From Bacteroidota bacterium (GTDB lineage Bacteria > Bacteroidota > Bacteroidia > J057), in contig RFHL01000356.1 of assembly GCA_003696875.1 (NCBI GenBank), forward strand, positions 1 to 16,990: DNA of 16,990 bases, given 5' to 3'. The position numbers and the translations under genes were made by a program. Positions 6,195 through 15,522 of the stretch are shown here, in pieces; the stretch's first letter is position 1; every line of letters begins with the position of its first letter. The notes under the pieces are model-generated. The model ran no database searches. It was given only the letters and a program-made list of their open reading frames with translations, and had not been told where the DNA came from.

Positions 6195-9100
6195 TTATTG
6201 AGGCACCGTGTACCGACTGGGAGAAAGCTGGAGCGGGACCGAGGCTGTTATCACATGACCGTGGTTGTCGTCGACATGCAGGACTACCCGGTAGCGATGT
6301 GCCGAGGTGGCGGGGTGGGGTGTTCTGACCATGACAAAGCGGGAATCGGTATGCAGGAAGGGGGTTAGCTCCCCGGTATCATGGAGAAAGTCGTCATTGA
6401 CCAGAGACCAGGAGAAGGTGTAGCCTTTGATGACAGGGCGTGGAACTGCCGCGCGCACTTCGAAATCTTGCGAGCTACGAGGAATGACCTCCAGGCGGAG
6501 ATCCGTCAGCCGCATAGGCCAATTGCTATGTCCCAGCCAGGCTTCTTGCAAAGCGTAGTAACTCGCTTTTTTGCGGAAGCGTGTATCCGTGATGCCCCAC
6601 CAGGTGCGCGTGGGACCCATCCGGTCCCGCCAGGCAAAGGCCACCCCGCCCAGGTTTCGCCCCCGAGCCGGGGCAATGTGCTGTGTCCATTGCTGGTAGT
6701 AGGCCTGGGCTTTTTCCAGGTCGCTGGGCTCCTCCCAGCGCTGGTGGCGGTCCAGCCGGAATTGGCCGGTCTCGTCCAGGCCGCTAGGTCCAAAGCCCGC
6801 GTAGAAAAACGGCTTGTCAGGCCCGTACAGGGCATAGAGACTGTCAACCCGCCCCGGGCGGGTTGACAGGGTGCCTTGTACCCCTACGAGATCCACCGAG
6901 GGCAACCAGGTCTTTACCTCGCTCAAGGCCAGGTCCAGGCCAGCCCCTTCTTCCAGAATAATCGCCACCGGATGATTGGGGTCGAGTGCCTTTATGGCCT
7001 GAATGAGATCCTCCAGAAAAGCGAGATAGGCCCGTCGCTGATGCGGTGTGTAGGTAGGCGTACAGAATTCCTGGATTCGTTGCCAGGTTCCCTGCCCCAG
7101 AGTCCAGGCCAGGATGGGCGCATGGTCTTTCAGCTCGGCTAGCTGCTTCAGGATCAGCCGCTTTTCTGTGGCCATCTCTAGGCTGTCCCCCTGGAAATCC
7201 CAGGCTGGATCCACCCAGAAGCCGTACAGGACGTGGAGGTTTTGGGCATCTGCTTCCCGCAGGATGTTGAGGTCAAAAACGGACGGGATGAATCGCCGAA
7301 TGGTATTGCCGCCCATCTCCCTGATCTGGGCAAAGTCCTCGGCCAACACCTCCCGCACCAGCGGGGTTTCGTCATCGCGCCAGGATTGGCGGGAGGTATA
7401 GGCGACCCCCTTTATATAAAAGGGGCTGCCGTCCACCATCCACCGGAAAGTACCATCCGGCTGCGGCACGATGCGAGAGGCTTGGCTTGCGGATGGCGGC
7501 AGGTCTTTTGCCGGCTGGCGGTCTTGGGGGCGCAGCAGCTGTGGGGCCATCGCTAAGCCTTGCCGTACCGCCCAGCGGGAGACCATCCCTTCTGGGGAAG
7601 CCGTGTCAGCCAGTAAGATTCCTTTGAGGCGGCCGGTATCGGCCGGCGGAGAAAGCTGGCTGAGGCCTTGAGGCGATAGATCTACAGCGAATACAGGGGC
7701 TGCCTCCCAATCGGAGAAGCGGGAGGGCAGTGTGGGAAATTCAGGCCGTTCGACCGAAGCGGACATTCCCAGATGAATTCCCTTCTGGTAGTCTGGCCAG
7801 ACCTCGGCTTTCAGCAGGCCTTCATGGGTGAGCCAGACCCACTCCACTCCCCGGACCTCTTGTCGACTCAGGTGGGCGTACACATAGCGCCAGGCGGCCA
7901 CATAGGCCATGAGCCCGCGCTGCGGCGGGACCGGAGACAGAAAGAGGCCCAGCCCTTTGTCCTGCAGGTTTTCCGCCAGGCGATCCAGGTAGGGATCAAA
8001 ATGACCAGCCAGAAGCTTGGCATAGAACAGGCTATCCTGTTGCCCGGCCTGATCTAGGCGCCAATTGAGCCAGGGAATCTTTCCCGCCTGAATCATCGTC
8101 GCAGGGGGGATACTCATGGCTGAGGGAAGCATTCCCCACGGTAGGTCCGCTACGGCAATATGTCCGGCTGCCGGAGCCGTCAAGGCAGACGCAGCGCTGC
8201 CCCATAGCAGGCCGGGTACCGGGATTTCCTGACCTTTTTCGATCTGCCGGATGTCACTTTTCCGTAGTTCGTACCGGAAAAGGTCTGTTTGATAGAGCCC
8301 AAAACTCACCCAGGCCAGAAAAGTCAGGGCTACAACGACTTTTTTGGACCGAATCAGGGTAAAGAGCACGTCATAGCGAAAGTCAGCCCACCACAGGCGG
8401 AGCTTCGAGCCCCGACCAGTGAGAAGCTCCTGGTATATACTTTGGGTGCTTTTGCGCTGGGCGATCAAGATCCCCACCGAGAGCATGAACATATTGGTGA
8501 GGACCAGCCCGGCCATAAACCAGCTATAGAGGCTCCAGTCCTTGGACAGTCCTACCCAGATGGCGACCATGCCGAGGGCTACCATGAGGATGTTGGGAAT
8601 AGAAATACGCCATTCGTCCTTCAGACTACTGCCCTTTGGAGTGGGAATGTAGGGGACCTTGATCCGCAGAATGGCGTAGATCAGGCCGAGCAGGTATATC
8701 CACCAGGTATTGAGCAGCAGGACTCCGCCCCAGAAGTGGAGGCCTTTTTCCCGGCGGTCCAGGGTCCATTTTTGAACGTACAAGCGGCTAAGGACCAAGA
8801 AGAAAAAGATCATGCCCACCGCTTCCAGCAAGGGGAGCATGTGGGTATGTATCGGTACCCGGGCGGCCAGCAGGGCCCAGATGGGCAGGGCCATATCAAT
8901 CGCCGCAATGAGGCCGGTGAGGAAATACAGGGGGATGGTAAGGTAGTGCAGGGTCTGCCGCCAGGTAAAGCCCTTGACCAGGGCGGGGAACTTGTAGAAC
9001 AGCAGGTCAAAGGTGCCCCGGGACCACTTGAGTTGCTGTTGATAAAAACCGGAAAGGGTATCCGGGACCAGCCCCCGGCTGAGGTTTTCCGGTACATATA

Positions 9101-9977
9101 CCGACTTCCAGCCAAAGCTATGCAGCCGCATAGCCGTATGCATATCTTCCGAAAGTCCGGCTGCATGACCGCCGATCTCATCCAGTGCCGCCCTCCGAAA
9201 GGTGCAGTTGGCCCCGATCGCCTGCACCGTCCCATAGGTGTTCATCGACATCATCATGGGGCCGTAGAAGTGGTAGGTGTGTTCGGCCGCGGCTTTGGCG
9301 ATCAGGCTATCGGCCTGATTGCCATAAGCCTGGATGCACTGCACAAAGCCAACTTTTTCTTCCTCAAAATAAGGAAGCGTCCGATCCAGAAAATCCGGGC
9401 GCGGCCGGTGATCGGGATCCAGGATCACGCAGATCTCGCCGTTCGCATGGTGCCGAAGGGCATAATTGATGTTCCCGGCCTTAGCATCGACTTTATCCGG
9501 CCCGCGGTAGACATGGACGACCCCCAGCTCTTGGCATACCTGCTTGAGGTAAGGGTCGTTGGCTTCGTCGCACAGATAGGTAGTATGCGGATAGGTAACC
9601 GCCTGCATAGCCCGCAGGGTGCCCACCAGCATGTCGTAGGGCTCACCCGCCACATAGGTGGTGAGCATGTCGACCCGCCAGGTGCGCTTGGTCGCCGGTG
9701 GTTCGGGAGCGCTCATCGCCGCATAGTGATACCATTCGTGCAGCAGGCGCAGGAGCTTGAAGCCGACCGTAATCAGCAGCAAGGTGTAGAGGGGCCAGTA
9801 ACCGGGTCGGGTATCGGTAAAAAACCAGTAGGTAAAATACCCTACACTGGCCAAGCCACCAGTAAGCAGAAACCAAAGGACCCGTCGCTCGGCCGGGGTC
9901 GGGGGATTGATGCGCTTCCCATCGGGGATATTCTCCCGGATGATCACACTCTCATTGGGCAGCTTTTTGGGAAGCAT
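6195..9977 (-). CDS. Membrane glycan synthase: GT2 (cellulose-synthase-like) fused to degenerate GH26-like and GH2-like modules
   Basis: This 1260-residue processive glycosyltransferase starts at ATG 9977. Membrane segments lie near 33-52 and 58-78. The cytosolic GT2 domain (about 98-330) shows D137, the DPD metal motif (D187, D189), ED (E277-D278) and QQLKW (314-318, Lys replacing the usual Arg of QxxRW). Further segments lie near 343-370, 383-401, 415-437, 458-476, 484-507 and 546-564, with a VPYIPTPKG sequence resembling the BcsA gating-loop FxVTPK motif. If 415-437 is an interface helix, as at this place in BcsA, everything after 565 is extracytoplasmic. That part holds a GH26-like module (about 600-800), a GH2/GH5-like barrel (about 840-1150) and an Ig-like tail (about 1155-1252). 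Both hydrolase-like modules lack their catalytic residues. It is the first gene of an operon with the lipoprotein hydrolase. Product unknown; a beta-glucan or mannan is a guess. Confidence 0.87.
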   Translation of the reverse strand: MLPKKLPNESVIIRENIPDGKRINPPTPAERRVLWFLLTGGLASVGYFTYWFFTDTRPGYWPLYTLLLITVGFKLLRLLHEWYHYAAMSAPEPPATKRTWRVDMLTTYVAGEPYDMLVGTLRAMQAVTYPHTTYLCDEANDPYLKQVCQELGVVHVYRGPDKVDAKAGNINYALRHHANGEICVILDPDHRPRPDFLDRTLPYFEEEKVGFVQCIQAYGNQADSLIAKAAAEHTYHFYGPMMMSMNTYGTVQAIGANCTFRRAALDEIGGHAAGLSEDMHTAMRLHSFGWKSVYVPENLSRGLVPDTLSGFYQQQLKWSRGTFDLLFYKFPALVKGFTWRQTLHYLTIPLYFLTGLIAAIDMALPIWALLAARVPIHTHMLPLLEAVGMIFFFLVLSRLYVQKWTLDRREKGLHFWGGVLLLNTWWIYLLGLIYAILRIKVPYIPTPKGSSLKDEWRISIPNILMVALGMVAIWVGLSKDWSLYSWFMAGLVLTNMFMLSVGILIAQRKSTQSIYQELLTGRGSKLRLWWADFRYDVLFTLIRSKKVVVALTFLAWVSFGLYQTDLFRYELRKSDIRQIEKGQEIPVPGLLWGSAASALTAPAAGHIAVADLPWGMLPSAMSIPPATMIQAGKIPWLNWRLDQAGQQDSLFYAKLLAGHFDPYLDRLAENLQDKGLGLFLSPVPPQRGLMAYVAAWRYVYAHLSRQEVRGVEWVWLTHEGLLKAEVWPDYQKGIHLGMSASVERPEFPTLPSRFSDWEAAPVFAVDLSPQGLSQLSPPADTGRLKGILLADTASPEGMVSRWAVRQGLAMAPQLLRPQDRQPAKDLPPSASQASRIVPQPDGTFRWMVDGSPFYIKGVAYTSRQSWRDDETPLVREVLAEDFAQIREMGGNTIRRFIPSVFDLNILREADAQNLHVLYGFWVDPAWDFQGDSLEMATEKRLILKQLAELKDHAPILAWTLGQGTWQRIQEFCTPTYTPHQRRAYLAFLEDLIQAIKALDPNHPVAIILEEGAGLDLALSEVKTWLPSVDLVGVQGTLSTRPGRVDSLYALYGPDKPFFYAGFGPSGLDETGQFRLDRHQRWEEPSDLEKAQAYYQQWTQHIAPARGRNLGGVAFAWRDRMGPTRTWWGITDTRFRKKASYYALQEAWLGHSNWPMRLTDLRLEVIPRSSQDFEVRAAVPRPVIKGYTFSWSLVNDDFLHDTGELTPFLHTDSRFVMVRTPHPATSAHRYRVVLHVDDNHGHVITASVPLQLSPSRYTVPQ

Positions 9978-10047
9978 GGTTGTACGGCCGAAGCGGATGC
10001 TTGGTTGGGGTGGGGTGGTGCCGCAAGGAAGCAGCAGGTATGAAGGT

Positions 10048-10077
10048 AAAAAGACCTTTTGTCAGTACGGACTTTTT
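10048..10077 (-). other. Weak hairpin with T5 tail in the synthase leader
   Basis: Read on the minus strand, AAAAAG (from 10077) pairs with CTTTTT (ending 10048), and two further C-G pairs form inside after a T-T mismatch, leaving a loop of about 12 nt. It sits in the predicted leader, between the start site near 10098 and the ATG at 9977. It could act as a weak attenuator or be a chance A/T pairing. No aptamer domain of a known riboswitch was recognised. Confidence 0.2.
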
Positions 10078-10104
10078 GGGTTGGGATATTATCAAGGCTA
10101 CGGG

Positions 10105-10135
10105 CAAAATTAGGGCCAATTCGCCCGCAAACCAA
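10105..10135 (-). promoter_or_regulatory. Candidate promoter of the glycan synthase operon
   Basis: The minus strand carries TAATTTTG (10105-10112), an exact match to the Bacteroidota -7 consensus TAnnTTTG. A TTG (10133-10135) lies 20 nt upstream, the right place for the -33 element; a TTTG at 10128-10131 is a closer alternative with 15-nt spacing. Transcription would start near 10098, about 120 nt before the synthase ATG. It lies between the terminator of the preceding gene and the synthase, which supports an independent operon. Confidence 0.55.
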
Positions 10136-10208
10136 GCCATTGGAGAAGCGTTTCCAACACTTGGGGAGGGATCTCGGGCAGGGTAAGGCCTGGTCATATT
10201 TTGTGCCA

Positions 10209-10240
10209 AAGCCCCCTTTCCGCGTGCAGAAAGGGGGCTT
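10209..10240 (-). terminator. Intrinsic terminator after the large malectin/T9SS gene
   Basis: A perfect 12-bp stem (10209-10220 with 10229-10240) contains a run of five C-G pairs and an 8-nt loop. It lies 22 nt beyond the stop codon at 10263. The T-tract after it on the minus strand is short (TTT), so the strength is moderate. It separates this gene from the synthase operon. Confidence 0.7.
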
Positions 10241-10262
10241 GGGTGTCTATGGGCAGGTGCAG

Positions 10263-13200
10263 CTACCGCCGGGACCAGCGACGCACATAGCGATTGCCTT
10301 CGCCACTTAGGACCTCAATGCTGTAGAGGTCGGTCGGCAGCTGGCTTACATCCAGCGGTAGGGCATCGGTACGGTGAATGGGAGCACCGGTATAAACCGT
10401 ACGTCCGGCCGCATCCAGAATACGGAGTGACAAAGTGGCCCCGCGAGGCTTCTCTGGCAGACGAAGATAGACCTTGTCTTCGCCCGGGTTGGGGTAGACC
10501 CACATGTCGTCCGATAGCTTGTCAAAGATCACCTGGACTTGCTTGGAAAAACTGATTTTGCCATCCTGGTCTACCTGACGCAGTCGATAGATGGATATGC
10601 GCCGCTCTGCCTCCCGGTCTACAAACTCGTAGCTGCGGACGTCGCTGCTAAAACCAGCGGCAGGGACGAGGCCTATTGGCTCGAATACCTGCCCATCCAC
10701 CGTCCGCTCCACCACAAAGTGGCTGCTGTTGGTTTCGCTGGCAGTCTGCCAACTGAGGCCCACTACCCCATAGCTGAGGGGTGTGGCCTCAACGGAGAGC
10801 CACTCCACCGGGAAGGATGTCTGCGAGGTACTCAGGTTGATGACCTCGATGCCGCTGATCAGCGGGTTGCCCGCATATCCGTGATTAAACTGTATGTCCA
10901 GGGTGCCATCGGAAGTGACCGATATGCTCCGCATAAAGGCCCCTTTGGCGCCGGCTTCCCCATAAAGATCTATGTCGCTCAGAGAGGGGGAAGGGTTGCC
11001 GTCGATCAGGATATCAAAGATTCGGTCACCCGCGGCATTGACACTTCCGTCCAACTCGGCAAAGTACAGGCGCACCTCCAACTGATCGCCCGGCGTTGCC
11101 GGCAGTTGCCAGATAAGGGGGTTCCCGTCGTCATTTTGATCGGTGCGGGCGGTGTTGAACAGCCCCCCCGGGACGCCATTGGGCAGGGAAGGGTCAGACA
11201 AATTGATGGGGCCCGGGTGTGCACCCACATCGTCGCCGGTTATGATCTCGTCGGGACCGCTGGTCTGGAAAGAAGAAGCCGGGACCGTGTTGGCCTGCCA
11301 GGCGGGCAGGCTGCCGTCGGGGGCGTCGGCATCGGGACCGCCTACATTGAGGCGGTACAGGATGCTGTTGGCAGGCATGACCTCCCAGGTAAAGCTTTTG
11401 AACACCTGTGTGCTGGATGCTTTGTCCAGGCCAATGGTCACAGAGTAGGGACTGTTGTCGGCGGCTCCGGCATCGATGGTGCCCAGGATAGATCCGTTGG
11501 TGGGCTCAATACTCAAGCCGGGAGGAAGGCCTACTGCCGAATAGACAAAGTTTTCTACAAAGTTGCCCCCGCTACCGACCACGCTGAGAATAGGCTCATC
11601 CCCTTCGGAATGAATCTGGTCCGGGATTGTTTCAATCGCCAGAGGGGGATACGAGGGCCCGCCCGGGGCAGAGAGAATCTCGATGCCGCAAATAATGGGG
11701 TTCTCTACTACGTGGATAAACTCAATTTCGAGCAGGTTGTCGGTTGTCGTTGGGTAAACCACAAAGACAATCCCTGTTTTGTGGCCATAGGTCCCACTCA
11801 GGTCCACCGGGTTTAGACCCGTAACGGGTTGCCCCTCGACCAAAACCTGAAAGAGTCGGGAGCCAGGCGCGGAGGTGCCGCTCCAACTGTCTTTGAGGAA
11901 GAGCCGCACTTGATAGGTGCCGGCTTGTCCCACGTCGAAGGTGTATTTGAGTTCATCCGGAGAGCTGAGAAAGTCGGCGTGCTCGGAGTTCATGATCTCC
12001 CAGGGGGTAGTCGCCACAATGGCAGACTCTACCAAAGGGGACCAGTTGACCGGATCGCTGTAGGTGGGGGTGTGGCCACCGCCGATGAGGGTAAACCCAT
12101 CCGTGCCCAGAGTGGGGTTATTTTCATCCGTTACCCAGTCCAACTCTCCATCAATGGCAGATATGGTGGGCCCACCGGTATTGACCCGGTAGAGAATCGA
12201 GGCTGCTTCCACTACGGAAACGGCAAAAGTCTGCTCTACCCAGAGGTTGTCGGTATCGGTAGCTCGGACGGTGACAAGGCCCGCATCGGGATTGCCAGGG
12301 GTGGGAAAAGACAGGTCCAGGTCCTGACCATTGATGCTGGCCGAAATCAGGCTGGACGTATTGCTGATCAGGGAGTAAGTAAGGTTGCCGCTGCCCAGAT
12401 CATCCCCAAAGTGACTGTTGAGGTCGATCGACTCATCCGGAGCCCCGGTGATTCGCTCCACATCCGGGAGTGGATTGGTCACATAAGGGCCCTTGGTCGT
12501 CACATAGAGTGACTCCCAGTTGGCCGGGAAAGAACTGCCGCTGCCGGCTGTCCCGATCATACCCACCGCCAGGGGTGTCCCGGCCGATTGCACGGCCGTA
12601 AGCAGGGCGCCTGTCAGGCTGATGGGCGTACCTAAGTCCGTAAGGGGCCCTTCGCCAGTATTGGGCCCGGCGTTGATGATGATCTGATAACGTGCTTGGG
12701 CGGTACCCGCCGTGGGGTCCACCACAAACATCAGCCGGATACTGGGGCTCTCGGCATTGCCCGGGAGGGCAATGTCTACAGGGGGCACCGCCGTAAAGGG
12801 CGTACCCCCAGATTCTCCACTTACTTGCAGATCCTGGTTCTCGCCGATCGTGATCTTCAGGTAATCGTCCTGAAACCCATCCCCGATGAACAGGCCCTGC
12901 GATTGGCCGGTCCCGAAGGTGTGGAAGGGCGCTTTCATGACGCCATCGACCACAAACAGACCTGTGGCTGTACTCACGTTGACGCCATATTGAAAAGCCT
13001 TACGCTGATCGCCGGTCAGGGCGTCACCGGCGGTCTGATATACGGTCATGGCCCCTACAGCACCGCCCAGGATGTCGTTTGGTGTAGCCGGGGGATTGGA
13101 CAGCCAGTCAATCCAGTTTCCATTGCTAGGATCACCGTTATTCATCAGGCCGGTAAAGCCCAGATTGGCGTAGCCTTGCTTCCAGGCATAGTTGAAGAGC

Positions 13201-15208
13201 TCGTTCAGATAAGGAAGGTCCTCCGGTGTGCCAATTTGGAAGGGGTCATTGACGTCAGGGATGCCGTCGTTGTCGTCGTCGGGATCATTGAGATCCGAGA
13301 TCTTGTCCCCATCATAGTCATTGGGCTGGGAGCCGCCGTTGCAGTACTCGGTGCCGTTATCCAGTTCGTCCTGATTGCTAAAGCCGTCACCGTCATAATC
13401 AGCATTGGCATCAAAAGCAGGATCGGTATCGGGAAGGCAAAGGATGTAATCGTTGGGCTCGAAGATATGGACGCTGCTGTTAAAATTGGCCACCCAGATG
13501 GTGCCGGGGAAAATGTCGGCGTCACCCTGGCAGGTCAGGCCCAGGGCGTTGCCGCTCGAGGCAGTTGCGAGCCAGTCAAGGGAGATCTGGTTCAGCGTGC
13601 CGTCGGGGTTCATCTGCAGGCGGTGTAGGTACCCGCTGCCGTTGCGACCGGCAATCAGGTTGCCCGCCATGGCCCCGCCAAAGTTGGTGGCCGTGTATTC
13701 GTCGATGGCATTGGTGTTGTTATACCAAAGGGTAACGCTGATATCATCTGGCCCGTCAGGATTGGTTTCGCCGGGGTTCCGAAAGTCAGCATTGTCTGGG
13801 TTGACGAGGGTCGCATCCACCGGCGGCCAGTTTACAGGGAGCGAGCGTTTGGCAAAGTTCGGGTCGGAGGGAGAGAGGATCTCGGTCCGAAAGTATTCAT
13901 CACTTCCCCCGCCGATTTGCGTGTGACTGCCTTTGGTAAAGAGGCCTGCCCCGCCGGCATTGAACGGGAAACCGCTGTTGTCATACGCCAAACCCGGATT
14001 GGCCCGAATGGGACAAGGGTGTCCCCCGTAGACCGAATTAAAAACATAGCTCTGTATATCCGTCGTGACCAGGTTCAGGTGGTCCTTGTTGTTGATTTTG
14101 TTTTCCCCATTGTCTGAGTCAAAGCTGCTGCTCCCGGGCTCGCCCGCCCGGTAATTATTGGTGATCGTCAGGGGGTTACCCTCATTTTCGGGATATCCGC
14201 CCCAGCCACCATTTCCGCCATTGTCGGTGACATACAGCTTGCCGTCCTGGGTGACGACCAGATCGTAGGCATTTCGATAGCCAGGGGAGACCATCTTTAG
14301 AGGAATGTTGTCTTTGAGAATGGCCTGGTTGAGGCCATCATTCCCCCCAAAGGGATCATTGATATCAATGCCATTATAATTGGGGTCCGTAGGATCTGTA
14401 ATCCCATTGACATTGGGTCGGGTGGGATCGTCGAGGGTGGGCAGGTCATAGACATACTGCCGCGCCGGGCTATAGCGATTGTCCGTCAGGATCGGCAAGG
14501 CGTCGATGGCATCCAGATCCAGGGCCACGACTGCCGCCGACCACGCATACTCCGTGATGTAGGCAAAGTTGTTGGAGGGCGAGCCGCCATTGGTATTGCC
14601 TCCGATTGTGATCAGGAGGTAGTTGGTGCCATTGATGTCTACCACCTGCATGCCATTGTTGGCGTGATTTTCCTCTGACCGGGGCAAGCCACGGAGGATG
14701 TCCACCGCTTCCCAACTGCTGCCGTCCAGGAAAGCCGGGTAATCATTCCTGAATTGGTATCCAGATTGACATCCCCGCCACTACCACCGGCACCGACCCG
14801 GGAGTCACTGGAGCCGACATAGATGACGGGATTGGTCGCTGTACCCGCTACGGTAAGGCCCGTTACCTGTCGTAGTCCCCCTCCGCCGGATTGTCCGTCG
14901 TCATTATGGTTGGGAATCTGCTGTACGAGCGTGATGGTCTCGGCGGCCGTGACATCGTAGGAGACCGTCCCTCCCGCATCGTTGCGTACGATGGTATATA
15001 CACGGATCAGGCCATATCGCTCTGCGACGTATAGCCTGCCGTCCGGCCCAAACTCCAGCGCCGTACCGTTGCTAAGGGAGTTTCCATTCAGGTTGAGGGT
15101 GTATTGGTCAAAGGCCTGCGCCGATACCTGGGTAGATATAAAGCACAGGATCACCATTCCCAGCAGGCTTAGCCGCCGGGCAAAAGCAAAAAAGTAAGGA
15201 AGTACCAT
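10263..15208 (-). CDS. T9SS-exported beta-propeller/malectin protein, interrupted by a 1-nt frameshift
   Basis: Two overlapping frames (15208-14639 and 14705-10263) read as one gene of about 1648 residues once one base is restored near 14726. The ATG at 15208 opens a signal peptide ending near QVSAQ (residue 31). In corrected numbering: a sugar/sorbosone-dehydrogenase-like beta-propeller (about 40-585, with LEFGPDGRLYVAE and the RNAYDLVVTQDGKLYVTDNG blade); Ca-binding thrombospondin type-3-like DxDxDG repeats (about 595-655); a concanavalin-like domain (about 660-905); a cadherin-like module (about 910-1000); malectin-like domain 1 (about 1005-1170, ILYRVNTGG); a putative-Ig module (about 1180-1270); malectin-like domain 2 (about 1280-1435, ILYRLNVGG); an FN3-like module; and a T9SS type A sorting domain (about the last 82 residues, VYPNPGEDKVYL). 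Probably a surface glycan-binding protein, perhaps with an oxidoreductase propeller; catalytic residues were not verified. Confidence 0.85.
14724..14728 (-). other. Frameshift point in the malectin/T9SS gene
   Basis: On the minus strand the first frame reads R-L-S-W and then TGG ACG GCA GCA. Adding one G after TGG gives W-D-G-S-S-W-E-A-V-D-I-L-R-G, which runs directly into the long downstream frame. The missing base falls in a G run (TGGGAC expected, TGGAC observed). Without it, the first frame continues with unrelated residues and stops at 14639, and the rest could only start at an internal GTG at 14705 with no signal peptide. Confidence 0.8.
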
Positions 15209-15522
15209 GCGTTAGGAACGATTGGTTTTTGGCAAAAAAAGAAGCGGGGGGCAAGGTGGACAGAAGAGGGTGAAGGTCTCGTACCCGCAAATGTCAGGCT
15301 GAAGCAAGGGAAATGTACGCAACATCGCCTCTTTTCTGGTTGCAGGGCGTTTGAAGACGCAGATTCTACGCCCGAAGTGTCGGATTGGAAGGGCAACCGG
15401 GATGTAAGGTTTTGGGGTAAATGTGGAGGTGAAAATGAAAGGAACCTTTTCTTCTCCCAAGCTCACTCGGCTTGAAGGTTTACTTCAAGGGCTTTTCTGC
15501 GTATGAAATATCTGTAATGCTG

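Noticed and set aside
8289..10043. 584-codon plus-strand open frame opposite the synthase
   Set aside because: Its protein is low in hydrophobic order, rich in G, Q, P and H, and has no domain. It mirrors the GT2 gene, whose motifs are clear on the minus strand. Long antisense frames are expected in GC-rich coding DNA.
10539..11816. 425-codon plus-strand open frame, and similar ones at 11829-12512 and 12696-13628
   Set aside because: All lie antisense to the malectin/T9SS gene and their translations look like reversed coding sequence without recognisable motifs.
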